DNA of 64,000 nucleotides from Prosopocoilus inquinatus (lineage: Eukaryota > Arthropoda > Insecta > Coleoptera > Lucanidae), in NCBI GenBank assembly GCA_036172665.1, contig CM069876.1:50313001-50377000 (forward strand), in the 5' to 3' direction. The notes beneath the pieces were generated by a model. The model did no database searches. It had not been told where the DNA came from and was given only the letters and a program-made list of their open reading frames with translations. Shown piece by piece: positions 1-10,440 of the stretch. Made by a program: the position numbers and the translations under genes. Every line of letters starts with the position of its first letter. Position 1 is the stretch's first letter.

Positions 1-1018
1 GAGCTGGTCAATCGTCTGGTACAAGTTGTTGCAAGTTGCAAGTTGTTTTACGTTTGCGCGACGCAACAAAGTTCCGGTAATTCGCTAGATAACCCTTCAG
101 GACCTTGCACGTGTTCCGTTTTCGCGTTATACTCCGAATCGCTTTCTAATTTATTTAATTTATGAGTGCTGAAAAATTCGAATCCTCACCTTTAAGCCCT
201 AAGCTCGCACAAAAAACTTCGGAGCCGAAAGGAGAATATCAAATTAAGGAAGTCAAACGTAATTAGTAGGTAACATCGAGCAGCGTAAACGGATTAAATT
301 CGAGCGAAGAAATTAAAATTTTTAAGATTTTTGAGGGAAGAGAGAAAGCCATGTACATGCAAATTTGATAACAAAAGTCGGTAGTCGCAAGTAGCCGGCT
401 TACGCCCGGCGAAAGTTTCAGCCAAAGAGAACATACTTTAACTTACCCGATGTTAATGAACAAAGTTACTTTATTAATGAGCGAGCGTAACTTGATTAAA
501 TATACGAAAAGTATCTTGTAATCTTAAGCGCCTCTCTTCTTCGGTCGTCATCTTCTTGAAGTTTCATCACGTTATTGGGTGTAATTGAATAGGTAAGAAG
601 GGTAGGTACGAAACAAAGTCCGTCATTAATATCAAAAGGGAGGACCTCTCTTCGGAGAGAGAAAGGGGGAGAGGAGGGCGACGCTGGTTTTAATAACATT
701 AAGCCACAATTAAGCTTAAAACTGCAAACTCCAAACCCTTTCATTTAATAATTTCCGAACGAATCAGCGTTAATACCTTTTAATCTCCGCGCTTTAATTA
801 AATTCCAAATGCCAAAATCCCACCAAATACCTATAAAATCGGTTTGGCGATTATTTTTATTTTCGGTCGAAAGCGTACTAGAGTCGACGGCGCGGAAAAT
901 TTTCGGTTCTTTTCCGTCCGCCCTCCTCGCCTTCCCTTCCGTCATGTCACCATACTTTAGAGAACTGCGGCTGACGCTGGTTTGGTCGTGTGCGCTTGAC
1001 AGCTTCCTTTTTCCCTTC
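1..1018. other. Non-coding DNA, nothing recognised
   Basis: No repeat family, RNA gene or coding signal was recognised here. Open frames on both strands are under 90 codons and show no domain-like composition. A purine-rich patch lies around 655-680. Confidence 0.5.
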
Positions 1019-1613
1019 TTAAATTACGACGGTTGTAAATCATCGGTGGTTCGTGTTCGGCGAAGTGATTGTTAAGGAACGAGCCCGCAGTCGATTTCAA
1101 TTTATTACGCGAACTGACAATAAGTGCGTTTTTGTAAAGCCGTAACTTGCTTAGCGACACATATCAATAAACGTCAAAATGATGGACGTTAATCACTTCA
1201 AACCAACACTTGATAAATCACTCACGCGTACGTTGCGCGCTCTCTCTTGTATCTCGACGTATCAAGCACCCAAGGCACGGTAGTCCAGCGCTCTATATTG
1301 TAGTCAGGTTCATCGTGTACATACACTCGCCCAGCGCTCGGTGAAGGTATTTTATGTACGGGACTTATCCCCCGTCCACCCGCGCTTATTTTTTTTAACA
1401 CCTTCTGACTCGTATTGTCTATTTTTAAGCAATCTGATTCGTTTCGTCAAAACTGCAAGACAGGTTTTGTGCGCGGAATTTTTTGTTTGAATTGCGAAAA
1501 TTCCTGAAATACGGCTCAGCTGGAATCGTACGTGTCAGTTCGAATTTATTTCAACTCGGACGGCTTTCTTTCACGTCCGTTAGGTCTTTCTGGACCTCCC
1601 CCTATGTCGTGTT
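1019..1613 (+). repeat. Dispersed repeat R1, copy 1
   Basis: About 590 bp is collinear with 5805-6402 in the same orientation, with scattered substitutions and small indels. Homology starts near ATTACGACGGTTGT and ends near GGACCTCCCCCTA. Shared landmarks include a block around CGCCCAGCGCTCGGTGAAG and a stretch around CAAGACAGGTTTTGTGCGCG. There are no TG...CA ends, no detectable target-site duplication and no coding capacity, so it does not look like a standard LTR. The family is not recognised. Confidence 0.8.
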
Positions 1614-2479
1614 CACACACTCGCCCAGCGCTCTATTACTGTAGTCATTACCAGTATCTTCAGAATTGTCGGAAATGCTTCGAAAAGAGAGAGCAAAAAC
1701 TCTCCCTGGATTTACATACATAAACAGAATGGGAATTTTACTTGCGAGAGTACCTCAAATAAAAACGCCCAAATTTTTAAACATAACGAAATTAAAAGGA
1801 AAAAAAAACGTAAAATTTAGTTTGCAATACAATTAAAAAAAAAATCAATACAAAAAATTCACGACGAACGGAAACGTGAAATTCAGTTTTTTTTTTTGTT
1901 TTTTTCAGTACGGTTACAAAGAGAAAATTGTTATTTACTTTTCAATGTGGGGGACAAATTTCTTCGAATTAAGATCGATTGAAATGATGACGAATAAATT
2001 GTTTTCACAGATAATCAGAAATTCAAGTTACAAAAAATAAATAAACACCGGTGTTATTATAGCGTAGCAAGCAGAGATTACTATTCCGAGGATGTCTTGT
2101 AAATAAAACGAAATACGACCCTGAACAAATCGAAAAACCTTGCATGATGCAAGCGCAAGTTGTACTAGCACGTGCGAAAACTAACCTTGGCCCTGCCAAT
2201 CAAAACGCAAACTCCCTCTAAAAAGTTACACGTCACAATGTCTTTAAATACTTGAATGATGCACCTTGCAGAACAACAGTCCGTAGTGGTAAATACCTTT
2301 AAACTACCCCCTCCCCCCCACACCCAAAAAAAAATGGTTTGGAGAGAAGGCCAATATTGAGTACATAACAAAATAACAAAAAAAGCATGTGTTAAAGATA
2401 ATAGAGATTAAGAATTTAAATTAATTTAAAAAAATGATTAAATTAGGATTAAATTGATTGTAAAAAAAACAAAAAAAAA
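1614..2479. other. A/T-rich non-coding DNA
   Basis: Mostly A/T-rich sequence with several A and T homopolymers. Positions 1621-1652 repeat a short piece of R1 (CGCCCAGCGCTCTATT followed by a GTAGTCA motif), as if a second R1 fragment sits directly downstream of copy 1. Nothing else is recognised. Confidence 0.5.
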
Positions 2480-3074
2480 ACACCGTGAAGAGTTGTATCT
2501 CCATTCGCGAAATTATTCAATTACAGAAGGAGGAAACTGAAAAATGAAAAAAAATTTTAAACTAAAGAAAATGGATCTGTATCCCCATGGGGACAAATTT
2601 ATCTGGTGCCTCGTAGATCTGTTTTTATTTTATACTCCTATTATATTATAATTTTCTTAAATGATGTCGTATCTTTTCTGAAGGACTCCAAGTGCTCCAA
2701 GGAGTCTGTGCGGATGATTGTACATTTTTTCTTGCTTTGGTCCCGCTATACTTAAGCACTTTTCCCTTCCCGATTGCTGCGTAAGTGGGGAATATTAGAT
2801 GTCGCATTTGTGTGACGCAAAAATATCCTTAATTGAGTGCATAGATTAGGGGTAGGTGTAATACTGCAGATACCGTAAGCTCGCTCTATCTTAATCTCTT
2901 GGTCGTTCATTGCGTACCGCGTGCAAAATTCGAAGAAACGATGCTTCCGCTCGCGGTTCTGACCTCGTACACGTTACGGGTTCATCAATATAATATTATT
3001 TAATCTTTTTTTAAACATTCTACGTCTCTATGTGCTGAACCTGCGAACCTTTACAAAACAACTCTTCACGGTGT
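2480..3074. mobile_element. Possible non-autonomous element with 17-bp TIRs
   Basis: A perfect 17-bp inverted repeat bounds 595 bp: ACACCGTGAAGAGTTGT at 2480-2496 and its exact complement at 3058-3074. The interior is non-coding and A/T-rich. Sequence just inside the left end (2498-2570) recurs at 5722-5804, next to R1 copy 2, so at least part of the element is dispersed. An unambiguous target-site duplication is not visible because the left flank is poly-A. A MITE or foldback element is the likely class; the superfamily is unknown. Confidence 0.5.
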
Positions 3075-3120
3075 GATTTTTAATTTTATTTTAGAACTAA
3101 GAAGATCGGTTTCTTGTACG

Positions 3121-3275
3121 GTCCCGCGCTGCTTAAGCACTTTTCCCCTCCTCGTTTCATGCGCAAGTGGGGAATATCGGATGTCGCTTTCGTATGATGC
3201 AAAAATATCTTTAAGTGAGTGCATAAATTAGAAATTAAGCTCTCTCGACCTTCATCTCTCAGGTCGCGAGGGATG
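3121..3275 (+). repeat. Direct duplicate of 2741-2900
   Basis: This block starts GTCCCGC and contains TTAAGCACTTTTCCC, AAGTGGGGAATAT and GCAAAAATATC. It repeats the 2741-2900 segment inside the neighbouring 17-bp-TIR element at roughly 80% identity, 380 bp downstream. It may be the remnant of a second element copy or a local tandem duplication. Confidence 0.65.
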
Positions 3276-3865
3276 AGCAGACGTACAGGTGTCGATGGTG
3301 TCGTCGTTCACGGACAACGCTCGGATGCAAATTAGCTTTAATAAGTCGTCTCTCTTAATGAGCTTGAGAAGAATTAAGAACTAGTCGGATGTAACTCTGC
3401 GCTAACAGGAAGCGCAAGTCTTCCTCCGGAAAGCGACGCGCGACTCTATTAACCATTATTAAATTGGCGTTTCCATCTCTCGGAATTCGTCATCATCATT
3501 TCTAATTAAAGAGTTTCGCCGGCGTCGCGAAACTCCCCCCCCCCCACTCCAACCCCCGGCAAACCGGCACTTAAGTTTCCTCGTTATCGTGATAAATCGT
3601 CTCCTCCGCAAAAGCAACAGCAACACCGAAACCGCGAGAAACTCGTAATTTATTTATGTACTTACGGGCGCGGCCGTTAACCGCGCTCATAAACCGTTTT
3701 TGCAAAAAGCGTTCTTCTTTTTAACGTACACACTTAGGTAATAGATGGGCGCACGTTAACGTCCGTGGCGTGCGCTTTTATTAGTAAATAAACTTCGCTG
3801 ATGAAATAACGACGGGCGCGACAGAGCGCAGAGCTGTTTGTTATAAAAGTGGAAAGCAGTTTTCC

Positions 3866-3867
<2 letters not shown>
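3276..3867. other. Non-coding DNA, nothing recognised
   Basis: Mixed-composition sequence with a C homopolymer near 3534-3545. No repeat, RNA or coding feature was recognised. Confidence 0.5.

Positions 3868-3904
<37 letters not shown>
3868..3904. repeat. (AT)n microsatellite
   Basis: An uninterrupted AT dinucleotide run sits directly against the left end of the first CAGGGTGT element. This fits insertion of that element into a TA-rich target. Confidence 0.95.
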
Positions 3905-3908
<4 letters not shown>

Positions 3909-4403
3909 GGTGTAACTTTTATGGGTGGACAAAAGTCGAGGGCTGGTTCCTCACGTCGAATTATGAAAAAAAGTTCATATGAACGTATGTCGGCAAGCGC
4001 ATGGTTTCTGAGATACAGGGTCCGAAAGAAAATTGGGAAACTTTTTTATCATCGATTTCTCCGAAAAATTTATTCTTTATGAAAGTTCCCGCACGTTCCC
4101 AAACCTAAAATAAACTTGTCAAAATCTGAATATCTATCGTCAGAGACCGAGGAGATCGAAATGTTTGAAATCGACGTAAGAGTAAAGTACCTTTATTTTT
4201 CAAGATACGCGGAAATGTTATTTGGAAAAGTTGTTCGGGAAAGTTATAAGATTTTAAATATGAAATCGTGGCTGCCCTACGATGTTTTTGTTATAACTCA
4301 GAAACTATGCGTTTGCGGACCTATATTCATATAAACTTTTCTTCATATTTCGGCGTGAGGAACCGGCCCTTAAAGTTTCGCCCCTCATCGAAGTTACACC
4401 CTA
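3905..4403. mobile_element. CAGGGTGT-ended TIR element, copy 1
   Basis: The 499-bp unit starts ACAGGGTGTAACTTTTATG and ends in the approximate complement, ACACCCTAT. The inverted repeat extends about 115 bp inward with mismatches: GGTTCCTCACGTCGAA and AAGTTCATATGAAC on the left match complements on the right, and GCGCATGGTTTCTGAG matches near 4300. Flanks are TA-rich, suggesting a TA target site. A 72-codon frame at 4116-4334 is shared with copy 2, but it lies between the TIRs and resembles no transposase. Probably a non-autonomous DNA transposon or foldback element. Confidence 0.8.
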
Positions 4404-4425
4404 TATAATTTTTTAATTTTTTTTT

Positions 4426-4485
4426 CAATTTCGGTGTGAGGAACTGACCCTAAAAAGTTGGCCCCTAATCGAAGTTACACCCTGT
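4426..4485. mobile_element. Solo right terminus of the CAGGGTGT element
   Basis: Sixty bases match the last part of the flanking elements (TTCGGTGTGAGGAACTGACCC through GAAGTTACACCCTGTA), with a handful of differences. No interior or left end is attached. It lies between copies 1 and 2 and records a third insertion or a recombination remnant. Confidence 0.75.
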
Positions 4486-4525
4486 ATACCTTTTAATTTT
4501 TTTTATTTTCGTTATATATATATGT

Positions 4526-5025
4526 ACAGGGTGTAACTTTTATGGGTGGACAAAAGTCGAGGGCTGGTTCCTCACGTCGAATTATGAAAAAAAGTTCATA
4601 TGAACCTATGTCGGCAAGCGCACAGTTTCTGAGTTACAGGGTCCGAAAGAAAATTGGGAAACTTTTTTATTATCGATTTCTCAGAAAATTTTATTCTTTA
4701 TGAAAGTTCCCGCACCTTCCCAAACCTAAAATACACTTGTCAAAATCTGAATATCTATCGTCACAGACCGAGGAGATCGAAATGTTTGAAATCGACGTAA
4801 GAGTAAAGTACCTTTATTTTTCAAGATACGCGGAAATGTTATTTGGAAAAGTTGTTCGGGAAAGTTATAAGATTTTAAATATGAAATCGTGGCTGCCCTA
4901 CGATGTTTTTGTTATAACTCAGAAACTATGCATTTGCTGACGTATGTTCATATAAACTTTTCTTCATATTTCGGCGTGAGGAACCGACCCTTAAAGTTTC
5001 GCCCCTCATCGAAGTTACACCCTGT
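4526..5025. mobile_element. CAGGGTGT-ended TIR element, copy 2
   Basis: A 500-bp copy in the same orientation as copy 1 and very similar to it. The internal frame 4737-4940 differs from that of copy 1 by one substitution before diverging near its end. Ends are ACAGGGTGTAACTTTTATG and ACACCCTGT. High similarity implies recent amplification or local duplication by unequal exchange. Confidence 0.8.
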
Positions 5026-5718
5026 ATATTTTTTTTATATATTTTTTTTTCATTAAGGGTCTGAATGCACGAACTTTTTTTAAAAAAATTACTTTTCATT
5101 AAGGGTCTAACCACACGGGCGAATCACTTTTAACGGTCGATTGGATTTAAATTAAAAAGTCTTCCTGTAACAAATGCCTTCGCACCGCGACCTCCCCACG
5201 AAACCAACTCACGAAGGTTCGTTATTCATCTTCGAAATGCGTATTTACGGCCGGCGCGTAACTTTGTTTCGAAAGTGCGAACAAAAGGATACTCGGAAGG
5301 AGGAAGCTTTTAACGACGCGACGCGGCGCGAGGCGACAGTTTAAGCGCGAACGTTTGTCGCTGACAGTGAAGTGTTACAAATAGGTTTTTCTGCTGCCTG
5401 CTCGCCTCCAGAAGAAATAAGAACGTCCTTCTGAAATATACACGTGCTGTAATCCTGTGTTTTATGTGTGTGAGTGTGTGTGAAGTCGAAGACGTTTGAC
5501 CTTTCCGACGCCGACGCTTTAAATCACGTTTGCCTTTTGCGAACAAAAAACGGAAAAGTAACAAGGCGAAAGCTCGATACGAAAACTTAATAATCGAAAG
5601 CGACGAGCTTCTTTTGTGCCGCAATTTTCAAAAAACGAACGAGTTCGATTAATAACGGGGTGAGGAGGGGGAGGGGGGGGGATGTGACGCCGCCGGACTT
5701 TATTAACAACGAAACAAG
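5026..5718. other. Non-coding DNA with short repeats
   Basis: TTTTCATTAAGGGTCT occurs twice (near 5047 and 5093). A short GT-rich run lies at 5466-5484 and a G homopolymer near 5670. The 104-codon minus-strand frame at 5310-5624 is serine/arginine rich without domain features and is not called. Confidence 0.5.
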
Positions 5719-5804
5719 CGTCACACGTATCTTCATTCGCGAAATTAATTAATTACGAACTGTGGAAACTGTTCGATTAAAAAAAGAATTTTAAACAAAA
5801 AAGA
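5719..5804 (+). repeat. Fragment related to 2498-2570
   Basis: The sequence around CATTCGCGAAATTAATTAATTAC and the following A-rich stretch ending in TTTTAAAC parallels 2498-2570 near the left end of the 17-bp-TIR element. It abuts R1 copy 2 directly. Confidence 0.6.
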
Positions 5805-6402
5805 TTACGACGGTTGTCGTAATCATCGGTGGTTCGTGTTCAGCGAAGCGATTGTTAAGGAACGAGCCCGAAATCGATTTCAAATTATTATGCGAACTGA
5901 CAACAAGTGCGTTCTTGTAAAGTCGTAACTTGCTCACGTCCGTCATAGCGACACGTATCAATAAACGTCAAAATGATGGACGTTAGAAACGTCAAACTAA
6001 CACTTGATAAATCACTCACGCGTACGTCGCGCGCTCTCTCATGTAGCCCGGCGTGTAACGCACCCGAGCACGGTAGCCCAGCGCTCTATATTGTAGTCAG
6101 GTTCATCGTGTACATACACTCGCCCAGCGCTCGGTGAAGTTATTTTATGTACGGGGCTCATCCCCCTCCCTCCCGCGCTTATTTTTTTTAACACCTTCTC
6201 GCTCGTAATGTCTATTTAGAAGCAATCTGATTCGTTTCGTCAAAACTGCAAGACAGGTTTTGTGCGCGGAATTTTTTGTTTGAATTGCGAAAATTCCTGA
6301 AATACGGCTCAGCCGGAATCGTACGTGTAAGTTCGAATTAATTTCAGCTCGGACGGCTTTCTTTCACTTCCGTTAGGTCTTTCTGGACCTCCCCCTAGGT
6401 CT
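5805..6402 (+). repeat. Dispersed repeat R1, copy 2
   Basis: Collinear with 1019-1613 over its whole length, same orientation, 4.8 kb downstream. The DNA between the copies has no gag-pol-like frame and contains other elements, so the pair is better read as two dispersed copies than as the LTRs of one retrotransposon. Confidence 0.8.
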
Positions 6403-6866
6403 CCTTTTTCGGCTCACTTAATTAACCGTTTTCTTTTTAACTTTCGCGATCAAATTTAAAAAAAAAAAAAAAACCTTCGCGTTTCTCATTTTTGCGTTGC
6501 AAATCGCTCGAAGTTTCGCGCTTTTTTTCTTCCGGCGGGTGGCGGTGATCAATCGAATCGTTTCATCGATCTGTGGCGGCGTGCGACGTTTTCGGTTTTC
6601 TTCGTTGGCTTCCTCCGTTCCGCTCGCCGCACGGTGAATAAGTTTCGTGTATTTTGAAGCGAGCGGCGAATTTAATTGAAATCGCACATCAGAACGGTAA
6701 CCTCAAAGTGCTGCTGTTTGTTTTCAAATTTTGATCACGCCTCATTCACTTCTAGACGCGAACAATTCCGTGTGCTCGGTGGAGCGTGTGAAACGACAAA
6801 CGTCAGCGCTCCCGAAGGGGTTGGTTGGTTAGCTTGGTTTCAAGACGACATACAAGCCAACACCTT
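6403..6866. other. Non-coding DNA, nothing recognised
   Basis: Contains an A homopolymer near 6458-6473 and a CGG-containing patch. The frames on both strands are basic, low-complexity and under 90 codons. Confidence 0.5.
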
Positions 6867-9075
6867 GTTACGTTATACAATTAAACAACATGCACGTACA
6901 GTCACGGACGGTAATTCTCTCGTTCTTAATCGGAACGTGTAAACATGTCACGCTTACGTCCTGCAGAGTCCGCACTTTTTTATGCGATGCGGAATGCCAG
7001 CGTGTGCAACGCGGTTGAACTACCGAAACATTAACGCTTGATGAATGCTGATGTCGCACAATTTTGTCATGCACGTAATTGCAATAAGTACATTAATTAC
7101 GAAACGAACTCAATTTACTTTTTGGGTACAATAATTTCATCGTGACGCTATTACAATCATCCTTGTAACAGATAGATTAAATTAAATTAAAACAACGGCG
7201 AGAAATAATAAAAAAATTAATAATAATAAAGTTTAAGAAGAAAATATGAACATTGTTAAAAACAATCAAACTTTAAATCCTTAAAACAACAATGAGAAAG
7301 CGAGGAAAACGAAATAATAGCAGTTTTTTAAAAAATCATTATTAAACATTACTTTAAAAATAATAAAAACAAAATACTATCGATTTAGTGACATAATTCA
7401 ATAGATTAATAAATTCAGACGAAAAAATTGGAAAGAAAGGTAACAGAAAAAAAAACAAATGGAGAAAATAATATAAAAAAATAACAAACCGATGAAAACA
7501 AAAGAAAATCAGCTTTCGATTACAGTTCAGTCATATATTCTTTTTTTTAAGAAACAGTTTAATATAATGACTAACAGATAGTTAAAGAAAAACCGCAATA
7601 GACGGCGCTGTTTGATGTCTCATACAAACAAATGCGACTCAATTTAAAACAATACAATTCTATTTATAATGTCAACGTTAAAACGAAGAAAACGAAATAA
7701 ACGATGTAAACAAGTTTAAAAAAATAATAAAATAAACAAAAGACAATCAATTTTACGGCACAATTCAATTGATTAATAAATTCACAGAAAAAGAATTAGA
7801 AATTACAGACAACAAAACAAGAAAAAAACAAGTGGAGAAAATAATATATAAAAATATATGAACAGATGAAAACAAAAGAAAATCAGCTTTAAAGTACAGT
7901 TCAGTTATAATTTTTTTTTAAAAGAGACAGTTTGAAACAATGACCAATTTATTTACTTTATTTTTCAATTTACGATTTTCTTTTTTTAATTTAAGGTAAT
8001 TCCAGCATTTCACAAAATGAATTTGTTTTCGTAGGAAAAAATAAAAAGAGATTAATGGATGATTGTAGTAATAATATTAGTACCACGCCGGAACGAGCCG
8101 TTGCTAGGCTACGCCACTGCTCCGCAGATAAAACAGGATTCTGTTATACAGAGTGTGCAAATAAAAAAAAACCTCAGGGGAAGTACGCAAAATGCTACCT
8201 TCTGCGGGTATTTGTTGGTGGCTACCGTATCATAGCCAAAAAAATTCGGATGTACCACTTGTTTGGAACTGCTGAAATGTGCGAGAAAGATAGGAAGGTC
8301 AACTTCGCCTTCCTCTCGGTATGAACACGCCCACCGATACCGCACTCGATGTTCAACGCAGAATTTCGTAATAACAATCACCGATATCGTCTACTAATTA
8401 TTTTATTTAAAATTTTAATTCATTGAGCGAAGTAATACGTGTTACGGTATCAACTGCCGACGAATAAATCCGAAAATTTACGCATCAATTAGGCGAGCGC
8501 GTTAAAAATGTTCTCCCTTCACCCTTTTACGTAAATAAACTTTTGCTGCAATCTCGCTGCTAGCTATGAAAGTGTCACTACTTACGGTCCGTGGAAACAA
8601 AGTAAATGTAAAATTTTTATAGGTCTTTCAAAAATAATACGGATTGAGATATTACAATTTATTTATACCTCGCTTTTAATTTGTTTGGCGGCAATTACGA
8701 AACGCAGCTTCTTGAATTGCACTAGATTTTAATTTAAAATACTTACACTTGTAATTACTTGCGGCGAAGTTAATTTAAATTGTAAACGTTTTGACGGATC
8801 GGCCGATCGGAGCGGCGCTGAGTTACGTCGTTCCTACTCGAGATCCAGTAAGTCACTGTCCCTGGCCTACTTCGGCTGCGGGTCGTAATTGAAGAGGCGC
8901 CCGCGTTCCACTTTTAACTACGCCGGCAGTTCTCAAACGGTTCAGTGAAAATCTACAACTGCATTTTTCTCGAAAACTATTACATTTATGTTAAGAACAT
9001 GCGAGTTCAATCGTTGCTATTCACGGTGATATATTGCAGGTTTAAATATTTGCGCACGGCGAAAGAACACCCCGT
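6867..9075. repeat. Dispersed repeat R2, longest copy
   Basis: About 2.2 kb reconstructed from overlapping relatives. Its left part (6885-7146) matches 12212-12462 and, inverted, 22935-23130. Its right part (7148-9062) matches 13928-15838 collinearly at high identity. The interior is A/T-rich; the right third includes a CAAATAAAAAAAAACCTCAG landmark that recurs near 11785. It ends near CACCCCGTATAATA, reminiscent of CAGGGTGT-type termini. No reverse transcriptase or transposase frame survives. Class unknown; a non-autonomous or decayed transposable element is likely. Confidence 0.75.
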
Positions 9076-9516
9076 ATAATAGCCGCATACAGATAGAAAA
9101 CATCTATCATTGATTGATGCGTTTTTCGTTTCACGAAGCAATTCTCATTCCTGTTGAATCCGTTTTTCGTTTATCTGCGTGCGAGTAATAATTTAGATGG
9201 CGGTGGCTGCGGCGGCGGTGGCCGGCGCGACGTTTCAACGCCGCCGTGACGTCAATGACGGCGGCGGCGCTGCGACGACGACGCTTTTTTTCGTGCGTAT
9301 TCAAAAACCGAACGTATTGATCACGTCTAGACAACCGAATCTTTTTAATGGAAATTTATTAACAGTTGGCTGAACTGAATTCATTCGTTCATTCGCGTTC
9401 GCTCCAGAAATCCGTCGATTCCAATTCTAGGTAAGAAGACGAAGAAGAAGAAGAAGAAGCAATTCGAAGCGCGTTGTTATTAGTAAAGATGGAACCTTTT
9501 TTTTTAAAAAACGAAA
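9076..9516. other. Non-coding DNA with CGG-rich patch and (GAA)n
   Basis: Contains a C/G-rich patch at 9195-9290 and a short AAG/GAA run near 9437-9460. The hairpin at 9239-9266 is listed separately. Confidence 0.5.
9239..9266. promoter_or_regulatory. CRE-like TGACGTCA inside a perfect hairpin
   Basis: A 9-bp perfect inverted repeat, CGCCGCCGT (9239-9247) and ACGGCGGCG (9258-9266), encloses a 10-base loop. The octamer TGACGTCA (9247-9254), the consensus CRE bound by CREB/ATF bZIP proteins, spans the left stem and loop. The CGG-rich context makes chance pairing easier, and there is no adjacent gene to regulate. Confidence 0.3.
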
Positions 9517-9605
9517 AGAACCGAGGCGCCTCCACCATTTTTTTAAGTTGTTATTCTGATAATTGTTTTGATACGAGTTGAAGTAACGAACAATTCCGAT
9601 TTATG
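9517..9605 (+). repeat. Short direct repeat, copy 1
   Basis: It shares AGAACCGAGGCGCCTCCACC, then GAATTGTTTT-like and GAACAATTCCGATTTAT segments, with 9712-9830. The two copies are about 195 bp apart in the same orientation. Function unknown. Confidence 0.75.
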
Positions 9606-9711
9606 GCGAAGCAAGACGCAACGTTCGAAGGTTGCAAACGCAATACGATTTCTTGAAGGCTGGAATTTACTCCTCGACTCGACTTACGTAATTGATTTGC
9701 TTAAAGCAGTA

Positions 9712-9830
9712 AAAAGAACCGAGGCGCCTCCACCATTTTTTAAATTTCCGTTCTGAGAATTGTTTTTTGTTTTTTTGTTTTTTTTTTTGTATGAGTCGAT
9801 GTAATGAACAATTCCGATTTATTAAAGAAA
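9712..9830 (+). repeat. Short direct repeat, copy 2
   Basis: Second copy of the 9517-9605 unit, lengthened by a T-rich insertion in its middle. It continues into GAACAATTCCGATTTATTAA. Confidence 0.75.
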
Positions 9831-10215
9831 TTAGGCACGCAATGTGTCCGTCGCGCACCGGACGAAACGAAGGAAATTAAAGCCGGTGGGCCTTATATAC
9901 GAGTCCATTTGAAGGAGACTCGTGTCAACATCATCAAGACGAAACGTCGCCGTTTGCTGTGCTTGCAGGGTCGCTAATAAAACCCACACGTAAATAAAAC
10001 ACGCAGACTTCAAATGGTTGCAGTGGTTCTGGACGCCTCCTTACAGAAATTTTGATCGATTTGATCGAGATGGCGCTTCCGGTATGAAATGTAAAAAGAA
10101 TTAACGAAACCAATTGTAAGGCTTTCATTTTTATTTTATAAAATTGGTTGCATCTACATTAGGCGAAGGTTACAAAGAAATTCGTTGCAAATCGTTTTCG
10201 ATTGCAGTGAAAACC

Positions 10216-10280
10216 TCGAGCGGCCTCTGTACAGCTGTTTCAGCCCTGTTTGGGGCTTCACCAGCAGAGACGCAGCTCGA
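10216..10280 (-). ncRNA. Hammerhead ribozyme-like RNA, type I
   Basis: Read on the minus strand (10280 to 10216), all three stems form. Stem I is TCGAG/CTCGA, an internal loop, then CTCTG/CAGAG. Stem II is AGCCC/GGGCT closed by CAAACA. Stem III is the self-complementary ACAGCTGT without a loop. The core reads CTGGTGA and GAA, with a GTA cleavage triplet placing the cut between 10230 and 10229. The family consensus is CUGANGA, so the A6 position is G here, which should weaken or abolish cleavage. The zero-loop stem III and CAAACA loop II are typical of hammerheads in Penelope-like elements, retrozymes and schistosome SINE-like repeats. Confidence 0.6.
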
Positions 10281-10362
10281 CATTCTCACTGCAAACCAAA
10301 AACGACTTGTCCAATTTATTCGCAATGTCAGGTCAAAAAGCGATCGCTGTTTTATCTGTAAA
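10216..10362 (-). mobile_element. Copy 1 of the hammerhead-bearing repeat
   Basis: The region around the ribozyme matches 12700-12901 (GGTTTGCAG, GAGCTGCGT and CTCTGCTG on the minus strand; GCAATGTCAGGTCAAAAAGCGATC on the plus strand near 10322). Relative to the other copy it lacks roughly 90 bp in the middle. No reverse transcriptase frame is present. Likely a decayed fragment of a hammerhead-carrying retroelement. Confidence 0.5.
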
Positions 10363-10440
10363 CGTTACAGTAGCAAACGTGATGAAACGCTTTGCTTATC
10401 AAATAATAGATGGCGCTTACGATTTCAAATGTAGAAAGTA

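Noticed and set aside
1019..6402. R1 copies as the two LTRs of one retrotransposon
   Set aside because: Both copies lack TG...CA ends and target-site duplications, and the DNA between them has no gag-pol remnants and contains other elements.
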